From assembly GCA_018267435.1 (NCBI GenBank), contig JAFDYM010000424.1, positions 1 through 7,035 of the forward strand: 7,035 bases of DNA, read 5' to 3'. Positions 1-5,589 of the stretch are shown one piece after another. Under the pieces are notes generated by a model. The model saw nothing but the letters and a program-made list of their open reading frames with translations, was not told the origin of the DNA and made no database searches. A program made the translations under genes and the position numbers. Position 1 is the first letter of the stretch, and the number at the start of each line of letters is the position of its first letter. The stretch is from Bacteroidota bacterium (GTDB taxonomy: Bacteria; Bacteroidota; Bacteroidia; Chitinophagales; LD1).

Positions 1-351
1 CATGCGCAGGTCGCGCAGGGTGCTGCGCAGCGGGTCTATTTCGCGCTTGCGGCGTTCGCGGATAATCTTTACCGCTACCTTCCATATATCTTTCTCGCCG
101 GTAAAAAATTCCATACGCTCGCCTGTTTTAAGGCGGCGTTCGGCTAGGCCCCAATCTATCAAGGCGCGCATATTCATGTTTACATTGCCGCGGCTTATAT
201 CCAGTATCTCCATTATCTGGTCGGTACTTAGTGGCTCATCGGTTACCAGCAGCAAGGCATGTATTTGCGCCATGGTGCGGTTAATGCCCCAGTTGGTGCC
301 TAGGGTACCCCATGCTTCTACAAATCTTTGTTTTGCCTCGTCCAGTTTCAT
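1..351 (-). CDS. GbsR/MarR-family winged-helix transcriptional regulator (C-terminus beyond window)
   Basis: The minus strand reads from an ATG at 351 through 117 uninterrupted codons to the left edge, so only the N-terminal part is present. The N-terminus (MKLDEAKQRFVEAWGTLG, then a TNWGINRTMAQIHALLL stretch at about residues 19-38) is typical of the GbsR subgroup of MarR-like regulators. The winged helix-turn-helix follows at about residues 38-80: EPLSTDQIMEILDISRGNVN as recognition region, then a WGL..RRLKTGERMEFF wing. Such proteins bind DNA as dimers; GbsR itself controls glycine betaine synthesis, but Bacteroidota homologues have mostly unknown targets. A promoter-like sequence lies 21 bp upstream of the start. 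The gene is transcribed away from the transposase unit. Family assignment is confident; the regulated genes cannot be inferred here. Confidence 0.88.
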   Translation of the reverse strand, partial: MKLDEAKQRFVEAWGTLGTNWGINRTMAQIHALLLVTDEPLSTDQIMEILDISRGNVNMNMRALIDWGLAERRLKTGERMEFFTGEKDIWKVAVKIIRERRKREIDPLRSTLRDLRM

Positions 352-371
352 GGCTGTGTTGCTTTGATGGT

Positions 372-404
372 GTAAAGGTACGGGCTTATTTCTGAACTTT
401 CAAA
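372..404 (-). promoter_or_regulatory. Candidate Bacteroidota promoter of the GbsR-type regulator gene
   Basis: On the minus strand a TTTG (401-404) is followed after 20 bp by TACCTTTA (373-380). This is close to the Bacteroidota primary sigma pattern TTTG-N19-21-TAnnTTTG, with only the last base of the -7 box differing. The box sits about 21 bp before the ATG, giving a very short leader. Inferred from spacing and consensus only. Confidence 0.5.
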
Positions 405-450
405 ATTTATTGAAAGAAATAGTTTTGAAGTATTGTCATTTGCTTTAGGG

Positions 451-543
451 CAGTCCGATAAATCAGACTGCAACACAGATCAATGGAAGATAATCTTGTT
501 TGTCCTCGCTGCGCGAGGGCCGTCCGCCACAAGGCGGGTTGAA
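451..543 (+). repeat. Left REP-like flanking repeat of the transposase unit
   Basis: This stretch is a direct, imperfect copy of 988-1081, about 80% identical by eye. It contains three successive palindromes: CAGTC..GACTG (451-470, with an inner GAT/ATC pair), CCTCGC-TGC-GCGAGG (504-518, perfect 6-bp stem), and CCGCC..GGCGG (524-537). It ends about 14 bp before the transposase ATG. Palindromic repeats beside a RAYT-type transposase are the usual layout of REP elements and their processing enzymes. Confidence 0.75.
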
Positions 544-557
544 AAGATTATATATTT

Positions 558-983
558 ATGCAAAACAAGCGTATGTCTATTGTCAATATTTATATCCATT
601 TGGTTTTCTCTACTAAGAAACGAGCGCCTTTGCTTACAAAGTCGATAAGGAAAGAGGTGCTAATGCACATTAAAATGAATGCCCAAAAATGGGGTGTAGA
701 GATTGACTATGCCAATGGATATTACGACCATATCCACTGTTTGCTCAAGTTGCCATCAACAATGAATATGGCCGATACTGCTCAGGTTATAAAAGGAGAA
801 TCCTCTCGCTGGATAAATATGCTAGAACTTACGCCAACTTATTTTCAATGGCAGGATGACTATTTCGCCGAATCTATTGCTGAGCGCGATTTAGAAAGGG
901 TTAGAAACTATATAAAGAATCAAGAAGAACATCACAAAGATTTAGCTTTCGAAAGAGAGATGGAGATGCTGTCAAAGCTTTAG
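558..983 (+). CDS. IS200/IS605-like Y1 transposase, RAYT (REP-associated tyrosine transposase) type
   Basis: The 141-residue product is a single-domain HUH/Y1 transposase, a metal-dependent endonuclease-ligase acting on single-stranded DNA. The HUH motif is H58-I-H60 (in YYDHIHCLLKLP). The likely nucleophile is Y118 in RNYIKNQEEHH, the typical helix of this family; a WQDDYFAES segment (98-106) precedes it. The N-terminal strand IYIHLVFSTKKR is the usual family start, so ATG 573 (MSIVN...) is an alternative to ATG 558; no Shine-Dalgarno decides. All catalytic residues are present and the frame is intact, so it could be active. It is flanked on both sides by a direct repeat made of hairpins, the right copy starting 4 bp after the stop. 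No TnpB/IscB partner gene is present. REP-associated versus classic IS200 is inferred from the flanks. Confidence 0.9.
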   Translation: MQNKRMSIVNIYIHLVFSTKKRAPLLTKSIRKEVLMHIKMNAQKWGVEIDYANGYYDHIHCLLKLPSTMNMADTAQVIKGESSRWINMLELTPTYFQWQDDYFAESIAERDLERVRNYIKNQEEHHKDLAFEREMEMLSKL

Positions 984-987
984 AATA

Positions 988-1081
988 CAGTCTGACAAAT
1001 CAAGACTGCAATTCAGATCAAAGGAAAATAATTTTGTTTGTTCTCGATGCGCAAGGGCCATCCGCCGCCGGGCGGATTCAA
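988..1081 (+). repeat. Right REP-like flanking repeat of the transposase unit
   Basis: Direct imperfect copy of 451-543. It keeps the CAGTC..GACTG palindrome (988-1008, one base longer) and a perfect TCCGCC-GCCG-GGCGGA hairpin (1061-1076), stronger than its left counterpart. The middle palindrome (TTCTCGATGCGCAAGG) has decayed relative to the left copy. It starts 4 bp after the transposase stop codon. Confidence 0.75.
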
Positions 1082-1114
1082 AAAACATACATTCCGTTGA
1101 TCATGCTTTTTGCC

Positions 1115-1130
1115 GTTGGCTTAAGCCAAC
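1115..1130. repeat. Perfect 16-bp palindrome
   Basis: GTTGGCTTAAGCCAAC is a perfect palindrome with no spacer. The arms extend outward as GCC...GGC if one T (1131) is bulged. No T-run follows on either strand at terminator distance, so it is not a standard intrinsic terminator. It lies between the right REP-like repeat and the TPR gene terminator. Confidence 0.6.
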
Positions 1131-1150
1131 TGGCCTAAACAAACAAGCAC

Positions 1151-1182
1151 AAAAAAAGCCCCCCTTTCCCAGGGTAGGCTTT
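1151..1182 (-). terminator. Intrinsic terminator of the TPR gene
   Basis: Read on the minus strand, AAAGCC (1182-1177) pairs with GGCTTT (1160-1155). The inner CCC/GGG pairs extend the stem, and a run of seven T follows (1157-1151). It begins about 28 bp after the TPR gene stop codon, the expected place. Confidence 0.75.
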
Positions 1183-1209
1183 GTTGTCGGTACTAATATG
1201 GTGTAGCCC

Positions 1210-1755
1210 TTATTTGCGTGGGGCTGTTTCTCTTTCTTTAGCAGTGGCAAATAGCAGGCGCACCTTGGCCCAAAAGCTGGTCTTGGTTTTTACGCGGGTA
1301 AAGTTTTCCAAAAACAGTTTGTAGTCGGTTTTGTTGGTGGCCTTCATGTAGGCTTCGTTGTAGTAGGCCAGTGCCTCTTCGTACTTGCCTTGCATTTCGT
1401 GCACTTGGCCTAGCTGGTTATGTATGGCAGCGCGGTTTACACCTTGCACGGTCAATGCGTTTTCGGCTAGTGCCTTTAGCTCATCGGTGCGGCCTAGGTA
1501 TGCCAAAAATATAGCATAGTTCAACCATGCAGCAGGGTAGCGTGGGCTAAACTTCAACGATAGTTTATAGTGGTACTCGGCACGCTTGTAGTTATCTAGC
1601 TTGTAGTAGTGCAACCAACCCAAGTGGTTGTGTGCACGGCCACAGTCTGGCTCCATTTCAAGTATCTCCTCAAGCAAGTTGCGGCCTTGGGCATACTCGC
1701 CATCGTCAAACAATTGGTCAACCTTCAAAATCATGTCCTCTACGTTCGTTTCCAT
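1210..1755 (-). CDS. Tetratricopeptide repeat (TPR) protein
   Basis: The 181-residue product is predicted to be cytoplasmic: no signal peptide or membrane segment is visible. It is nearly all TPR helices. Approximate repeats are residues 5-36 (ending LEMEPDCGRA), 39-72 (AHNHLGWLHYYKLDNYKRAEYHYKLSLKFSPRYP pattern, split here by residue), 73-105 and 109-141 (HNQLGQVHEMQGKYEEALAY). The consensus positions W/L, G, Y, A and P recur in each. A basic tail (about residues 155-181) follows the last repeat. TPR arrays bind partner proteins; the partner is unknown. The ATG at 1755 fits the repeat phase. The gene ends in a good intrinsic terminator and is separated by 422 bp from birA upstream, so it probably has its own promoter. 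The TPR assignment is secure and the role is not. Confidence 0.88.
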   Translation of the reverse strand: METNVEDMILKVDQLFDDGEYAQGRNLLEEILEMEPDCGRAHNHLGWLHYYKLDNYKRAEYHYKLSLKFSPRYPAAWLNYAIFLAYLGRTDELKALAENALTVQGVNRAAIHNQLGQVHEMQGKYEEALAYYNEAYMKATNKTDYKLFLENFTRVKTKTSFWAKVRLLFATAKERETAPRK

Positions 1756-1815
1756 GTGTTCGCCTTTTGGTTTTATTATACGGTTATCTCAACTTTCGCT
1801 TACAAATTTCGCCAT

Positions 1816-1843
1816 TAAAATCAGACACGCTTGACTGATTTTA
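1816..1843. repeat. 9-bp perfect inverted repeat upstream of the TPR gene
   Basis: TAAAATCAG (1816-1824) and CTGATTTTA (1835-1843) form a perfect 9-bp stem around a 10-base spacer. It is 61 bp upstream of the TPR start codon. It could be an operator or a leader hairpin; the sequence does not decide, and no clear TAnnTTTG box was found near it. Confidence 0.55.
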
Positions 1844-1994
1844 CTCACCGAAACCAGCTAAAAACTAAGCTAGGTTACTAAACAAGCAATTAGCCCGTAT
1901 TAGTCATAGCAAAAACTGGGTTTTAACGTTTGGGGTTGCTTTTAGTTTTACTCCGATATACCCGTGAATTAATGGAATTGTAGCATTGCCGCTC

Positions 1995-2148
1995 GCTGCC
2001 CTCCATGCCAATACAGTGCGTCTATTGGCATTACTCACTAAAGGGAGAGGGCTTCGCGGCGCTGTATCTTACTGATGAGGTAATGGCGGTACAGTTCTCC
2101 CTTTAGGCTTATAGTGCCGAGCATGCCTCGGTAGAGTTAGAGGGCAGC
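1995..2148. repeat. Cloverleaf-like nested inverted repeats (structured RNA or MITE/REP-like element)
   Basis: Four sets of perfect complementary arms nest in order. The outer stem is GCTGCCCTC (1995-2003) with GAGGGCAGC (2140-2148). Inside it lie three hairpins. Hairpin A is ATGCCAATA (2005-2013)/TATTGGCAT (2023-2031). Hairpin B is CTAAAGGGAGA (2038-2048)/TCTCCCTTTAG (2096-2106), with inner CTGTA/TACAG (2062-2066, 2090-2094) and TTAC/GTAA stems. Hairpin C is CCGAG (2117-2121)/CTCGG (2127-2131). Together they define a four-way junction of 154 bases lying downstream of birA. Pairing is seen directly; whether it is an RNA, a dispersed repeat or a 3' UTR is unknown. Confidence 0.7.
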
Positions 2149-2180
2149 ACCCCATATATAGCGAAGCGCTATGAACTCTA
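2132..2180. repeat. Inverted repeat enclosing a small hairpin at the birA stop codon
   Basis: TAGAGTT (2132-2138) pairs with AACTCTA (2174-2180), whose end is the birA stop codon. Inside lies ATAGCG-AAG-CGCTAT (2158-2172), a perfect 6-bp hairpin. The outer arms compete with the right arm of the cloverleaf next to it (2140-2148) only by proximity, so alternative folds are possible. No T-run follows on the minus strand, so it is not a standard terminator. Confidence 0.55.
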
Positions 2181-2936
2181 AGGTATCACATATTCCACTT
2201 CTTTAAACGCAAACCTTAGTTCCTTGCCGTTACTGTGTATGATCAGTTTGCCGTCCTTAGCTACGCCGTTTATTTCGCCTTTAAATGTTTGCTCGCCCTT
2301 TTTGTATTCGTGGGTTTGCTGGTAGCGGTATAAGGCATCTGTATAGCCGCGGTCAAGAAAATTGAAATGCAGTTGCCTTAGCTGCAAATAGTACTTCTCC
2401 AGAAATGAAAACAGCCTTTGTGCCAATTCCTCAATGTTGTAATCCTTACCCGTTATGCGCTTAAGGCTAGTAGGGTTAGGTGCACTGGGGTCAAACTCAG
2501 TTTGGTTTATGTTCAGCCCTATACCTATTATGCTGCTGGCTAGTTTGCCGCCGCTTATGCTGTTCTCTATTAATATACCCCCTAGCTTGTTATCGGCATG
2601 GTATATATCGTTAGGCCACTTTATGCGCACGGCATCATCTAGCAATAGCGATTCACAAAAATCCTTAACGCCTAACGATACTGCCATGTTTAAGTAAAAC
2701 TGCTTGTCGGCGTCTAAGTAGTCGGGGTATAGTATTACACTCAGGGTTAGGTTCATACCGGGCTGTGCTTGCCAGCTATTGCCCATTTGCCCACGTCCGG
2801 CATACTGCTCTTTTGCCAATATGGCAGTACCCTCTATTGGCTTGCTTTTTGAAAGCATCTCTTTAGCATAGTTATTAGTGGAATCTACCGAGGGGAGCAC
2901 GGTAAGGCTGCGGCCAATAAAAAGGCTTTCGTTCAT
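2178..2936 (-). CDS. birA: Biotin--[acetyl-CoA-carboxylase] ligase (catalytic-domain type, no repressor domain)
   Basis: This enzyme makes biotinyl-5'-AMP from biotin and ATP and transfers biotin to a lysine of carrier proteins such as the acetyl-CoA carboxylase carrier. In the 252-residue product, STN (19-21), the biotin/ATP loop GRGQMGNSW (47-55), KWPND (106-110), LGGILIE (118-124) and GIGLNIN (138-144) are all present, followed by a C-terminal SH3-like domain (about 205-252). There is no N-terminal helix-turn-helix, so it is the monofunctional class that does not repress biotin genes. I prefer the ATG at 2936; an in-frame GTG at 2945 would add three residues. It is divergent from rsfS, with only 44 bp between starts, so the promoters must overlap. 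Identification is confident. Confidence 0.94.
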   Translation of the reverse strand: MNESLFIGRSLTVLPSVDSTNNYAKEMLSKSKPIEGTAILAKEQYAGRGQMGNSWQAQPGMNLTLSVILYPDYLDADKQFYLNMAVSLGVKDFCESLLLDDAVRIKWPNDIYHADNKLGGILIENSISGGKLASSIIGIGLNINQTEFDPSAPNPTSLKRITGKDYNIEELAQRLFSFLEKYYLQLRQLHFNFLDRGYTDALYRYQQTHEYKKGEQTFKGEINGVAKDGKLIIHSNGKELRFAFKEVEYVIP

Positions 2937-2975
2937 AAGCGGCACGTTCTATATTCTTACTTAGTGAAAACTAAT

Positions 2976-2983
2976 TACTTTTG
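2976..2983 (+). promoter_or_regulatory. TAnnTTTG-type -7 box overlapping the first possible rsfS start
   Basis: TACTTTTG matches the Bacteroidota -7 consensus exactly, but its last three bases are the TTG codon at 2981. No good TTTG lies 19-21 bp upstream. If used, transcription would start around 2990, and translation would then have to begin at a downstream codon such as TTG 3026. Confidence 0.35.
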
Positions 2984-3448
2984 ACTACATTAGAAACAGC
3001 TTTTATCAACAAAAAACATAGCCCTTTGGCAAAAAAGAAATCAAATACCGACAAGCTGCACCAAATAGTAATTGATGCGCTATTAGACAAAAAAGGTAAA
3101 AACGTTGTTAGCCTCGATCTTCGCGAGATAAAAGATACCCCTTCCGATTTTTTCATCATTGTACATGGCGACTCGGTAACGCAAGTGCGTGCCCTGCATG
3201 ATAATGTGTTGGAAGAAACCAAGAAGGCAGGCCACCTACCATACCACAAAGAGGGCGGCGAAGGTGCCGAATGGATGATTATAGATTTTGTAGATGTAAC
3301 GGTACACGTTTTTTACCGCGAGAAGAGGGATTTTTACGCCTTGGAAGAGCTATGGAGCGATGCAAAACGAACCGACTACGAAGAGGAGCCCGAAAAGCCG
3401 AAATACAATAAAGCCACGAAAGCATCGTCTGAGAAAGGGCGCAAATAA
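2981..3448 (+). CDS. rsfS: Ribosomal silencing factor RsfS
   Basis: RsfS binds ribosomal protein uL14 on the 50S subunit and blocks joining with 30S, lowering translation when nutrients are short. The 155-residue reading shows the family pattern: DKLHQIVIDALLDKKGKNVV (24-43), LDLREI (45-50), SDFFIIVHGDS (55-65), EWMIIDFVDVTVHVF (97-111) and YALEELWSDA (119-128). A charged tail after residue 130 is extra to the core. There is no in-frame ATG before the conserved domain: the frame opens after TAA 2972 and the candidates are TTG 2981 and TTG 3026. The latter would give 140 residues starting just before the basic AKKKSNTDK segment. ftsH follows 24 bp later, so the two are likely co-transcribed. 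Function is secure, the start is not. Confidence 0.9.
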   Translation: MTTLETAFINKKHSPLAKKKSNTDKLHQIVIDALLDKKGKNVVSLDLREIKDTPSDFFIIVHGDSVTQVRALHDNVLEETKKAGHLPYHKEGGEGAEWMIIDFVDVTVHVFYREKRDFYALEELWSDAKRTDYEEEPEKPKYNKATKASSEKGRK

Positions 3449-3455
3449 TTTAATT

Positions 3456-3461
3456 GAGGAG
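3456..3461 (+). promoter_or_regulatory. Shine-Dalgarno-like site before ftsH
   Basis: GAGGAG ends 11 bp before the ftsH ATG at 3473. It is worth noting because the other starts in the window lack such a site, as is usual in Bacteroidota. It supports the chosen ftsH start, though its real contribution in this phylum may be small. Confidence 0.45.
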
Positions 3462-3472
3462 ATTTAAGACAA

Positions 3473-5491
3473 ATGGAAAACAAAGACAATAAGCCTAACG
3501 CCCCTAAAGGCGATAAGAAAAAGAAAATACTGGACGAAGGTCCTAAGTTCAACTACTTCTGGGTATATGTAATATTCTTCGGCTTTCTGGTTATATCGCT
3601 GTACAGCACGGTATTCCCTGAAAACATGAAGGAGAGCAACTTTACCGAGCTAAAAACAATGTTAGAGGCCAAAGACGTTGACCACATATCGGTGGTGAAC
3701 GATAAGTTGGCCGAGGTGTACATCAAAACCGATTCGCTTGGCAAGCAGGTTTATGCTTCTAAAAAGCTTGACAAGACCAGGTTCAGCATGCCTAACAAAG
3801 GTCCTCACTTTTACTTCACTGTATCTACAGGCGAAAAGTTTCAGGACCAGATAGACGAGTTTTACAAAGCCCATACCGACCTTGCACCAGTTACACTTAA
3901 GTTTGAAATGCGTGCCGAGTGGTGGAGGGATTTGTTCCCTTACCTATTGCCTATAGTATTGATAGTGGGTCTATGGATATTTATGATGCGCCGTGCAGGC
4001 GGTGGTGGCATAGGTGGCCCAGGTGGCAACATATTCAACATAGGCAAAAGCAAGGCTATATTGTTCGATAAGGATGAGAAGATAAACTTAACCTTTAACG
4101 ATGTAGCAGGCCTTGATGAAGCGAAGGTGGAAGTACACGAGATAGTGAACTTTTTAAAGAACCCTAAAAAGTACACTAGCCTAGGCGGTAAAATACCGAA
4201 AGGGGCCTTGTTGATAGGCCCTCCGGGTACTGGTAAAACCCTTATAGCTAAGGCTATGGCAGGCGAAGCGCAAGTTCCTTTCTTCAGCATATCGGGTTCC
4301 GATTTCGTTGAGATGTTTGTAGGCGTGGGTGCATCGCGTGTGCGCGATTTGTTCCGCCAGGCAAGAGAGAAAGCGCCTTGTATCATATTTATAGACGAGA
4401 TAGATGCTATAGGCCGTGCACGTGGCAAAACCCTTATGCAAGGCAACGACGAGCGCGAGAACACATTGAACCAGCTATTGGTAGAAATGGACGGCTTTAG
4501 CTCGGAGAAAGGTGTAATAATAGTAGCTGCTACTAACAGGCCCGATGTATTGGATAGCGCACTATTGCGCCCAGGCCGTTTCGATAGGCAGATATCGATA
4601 GATAAGCCAGACTTGAAAGGCCGCGAGCAGATATTCAAGGTGCACTTAAAGTCCATTAAAATAAGCCCTACTGTAGATGCACATAAGTTATCTGCACTTA
4701 CGCCAGGCTTTGTAGGTGCCGATATAGCCAACATATGTAACGAGGCAGCGCTTATAGCCGTGCGTAAGGATAAGACCGATGTAGATATGCAGGACTTTAA
4801 CGATGCCATCGACCGTGCCATAGGCGGCTTGGAGAAGAAGAACAAACTGATACTGCCAGAGGAGAAAAAGATAATAGCATACCACGAAGCTGGTCACGCT
4901 ATATGCGGTTGGTTCCTTGAGAATGCCCACCCATTATTAAAAGTATCTATCATACCACGTGGTGTAGCGGCATTGGGTTATGCACAATATCTTCCGAAGG
5001 AAAAATACATTGAGCGCGAAGAAGAGATGCTTGACCGTATGTGTATGACACTAGGTGGCCGTGCTGCTGAGCGTGTGGTGTTCGATAAAATAAGCACTGG
5101 TGCGCAGAACGACCTTGACCATGTTACACGTATAGCGTATGCCATGGTATCTATATTTGGTATGAACGAGAAAGTTGGTAATGTATCGTTCTACGATATG
5201 CAGAACCAGAATACTTTCAGCAAGCCTTTCAGCGAGGAAACAAGCAGGCTGATAGACGATGAAAGCCGTAAAATAATAGAAGGCCAATACAAGCGCGCGC
5301 AAGCGCTATTACTTGAAAAGCGCGCCGAGCTGGATGCATTAGCTAACTTACTTTTGGAGAAAGAAGTATTATTTAAAGATGACTTGGAGAAGTTGATAGG
5401 CAAGCGCCCTTTCGATAAACCAGAATTGGAAAATGATACACCAAATGTGGATGGCGGTTTCACCGTGTCTATAAACACAGACGTTCAATAA
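3473..5491 (+). CDS. ftsH: ATP-dependent zinc metalloprotease FtsH
   Basis: FtsH is a hexameric, inner-membrane AAA+ protease that extracts and degrades unassembled membrane proteins and some soluble regulators. The 672-residue product is complete. Membrane segment 1 is at about 28-48 and a periplasmic domain at about 50-148. Membrane segment 2 is at about 154-172, followed by a glycine-rich linker. In the AAA+ domain, Walker A is GPPGTGKT (249-256), the pore loop FVG is 282-284, Walker B is IIFIDEID (304-311), and the second region of homology is ATNRPDVLDSALLRPGRFDR (353-372) with arginines R366 and R369. The protease domain has HEAGH (471-475) and the third zinc ligand D547 in STGAQNDLD. 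The N-terminal 27 residues are lysine-rich, as in other Bacteroidota forms. All catalytic residues are present. It is downstream of rsfS with a short gap. Confidence 0.97.
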   Translation: MENKDNKPNAPKGDKKKKILDEGPKFNYFWVYVIFFGFLVISLYSTVFPENMKESNFTELKTMLEAKDVDHISVVNDKLAEVYIKTDSLGKQVYASKKLDKTRFSMPNKGPHFYFTVSTGEKFQDQIDEFYKAHTDLAPVTLKFEMRAEWWRDLFPYLLPIVLIVGLWIFMMRRAGGGGIGGPGGNIFNIGKSKAILFDKDEKINLTFNDVAGLDEAKVEVHEIVNFLKNPKKYTSLGGKIPKGALLIGPPGTGKTLIAKAMAGEAQVPFFSISGSDFVEMFVGVGASRVRDLFRQAREKAPCIIFIDEIDAIGRARGKTLMQGNDERENTLNQLLVEMDGFSSEKGVIIVAATNRPDVLDSALLRPGRFDRQISIDKPDLKGREQIFKVHLKSIKISPTVDAHKLSALTPGFVGADIANICNEAALIAVRKDKTDVDMQDFNDAIDRAIGGLEKKNKLILPEEKKIIAYHEAGHAICGWFLENAHPLLKVSIIPRGVAALGYAQYLPKEKYIEREEEMLDRMCMTLGGRAAERVVFDKISTGAQNDLDHVTRIAYAMVSIFGMNEKVGNVSFYDMQNQNTFSKPFSEETSRLIDDESRKIIEGQYKRAQALLLEKRAELDALANLLLEKEVLFKDDLEKLIGKRPFDKPELENDTPNVDGGFTVSINTDVQ

Positions 5492-5513
5492 AATTGCTGT
5501 TGAGAATAACATC

Positions 5514-5552
5514 GGCTATTTCTTTATAGCCCATACGCGTAGTTTATCTTTG
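5514..5552 (+). promoter_or_regulatory. Promoter of the LUD gene with an overlapping palindrome
   Basis: TATCTTTG (5545-5552) is an exact Bacteroidota -7 box, about 37 bp before the LUD ATG. The expected -33 region falls on a perfect inverted repeat GGCTAT-TTCTTT-ATAGCC (5514-5531); a TTTC or TTTA there could act as a weak -33 element. The palindrome may be an operator, or a hairpin in the ftsH 3' end; it lacks a T-run. The -7 match is strong and the regulatory role is inferred. Confidence 0.55.
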
Positions 5553-5589
5553 GTGCAGGATTTTTATATAGCACTTAAATTGATAAACT

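Larger units (their letters stand above)
451..1081 (+). mobile_element. Putative REP/RAYT mobile unit (transposase plus two flanking hairpin repeats)
   Basis: The unit consists of the Y1 transposase gene and two direct copies of a roughly 92-bp hairpin-rich repeat at its left and right sides. In IS200-type elements the enzyme recognises subterminal hairpins rather than terminal inverted repeats, which fits what is seen. No target-site duplication is expected, and none was seen. The outer borders are defined only by loss of similarity between the two repeats, so the true cleavage sites may lie a few bases away. Confidence 0.65.
1756..2177. other. 422-bp gene-free gap between birA and the TPR gene
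   Basis: No reading frame with recognisable protein features was found on either strand. Its right half is dominated by inverted repeats (1995-2180). Its left half is A+T-rich, with the 1816-1843 inverted repeat and otherwise nothing identified, apart from a loose AAAACT/AGTTTT pairing around 1914-1948. The TPR promoter must lie here unless birA and the TPR gene share a transcript. Confidence 0.7.

Noticed and set aside
2..367. 121-codon plus-strand open frame at the left edge
   Set aside because: It is antisense to the GbsR-type regulator, whose minus-strand reading has clear family features.
433..648. 71-codon plus-strand open frame across the left REP-like repeat
   Set aside because: It runs through the hairpin repeat and out of frame into the transposase gene; no protein features.
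1115..1134. Intrinsic terminator for the transposase gene
   Set aside because: The palindrome is strong but is followed by CCTAAAC rather than a T-run on the plus strand, and by A residues on the minus strand.
3940..4845. 301-codon minus-strand open frame inside ftsH
   Set aside because: It is antisense to the AAA+ domain of ftsH, has low-complexity serine/proline-rich composition, and arises from the codon bias of the real gene.
5514..5531. Intrinsic terminator of ftsH
   Set aside because: GGCTAT/ATAGCC is a clean hairpin but the bases after it are CATACGCG, without a T-run.
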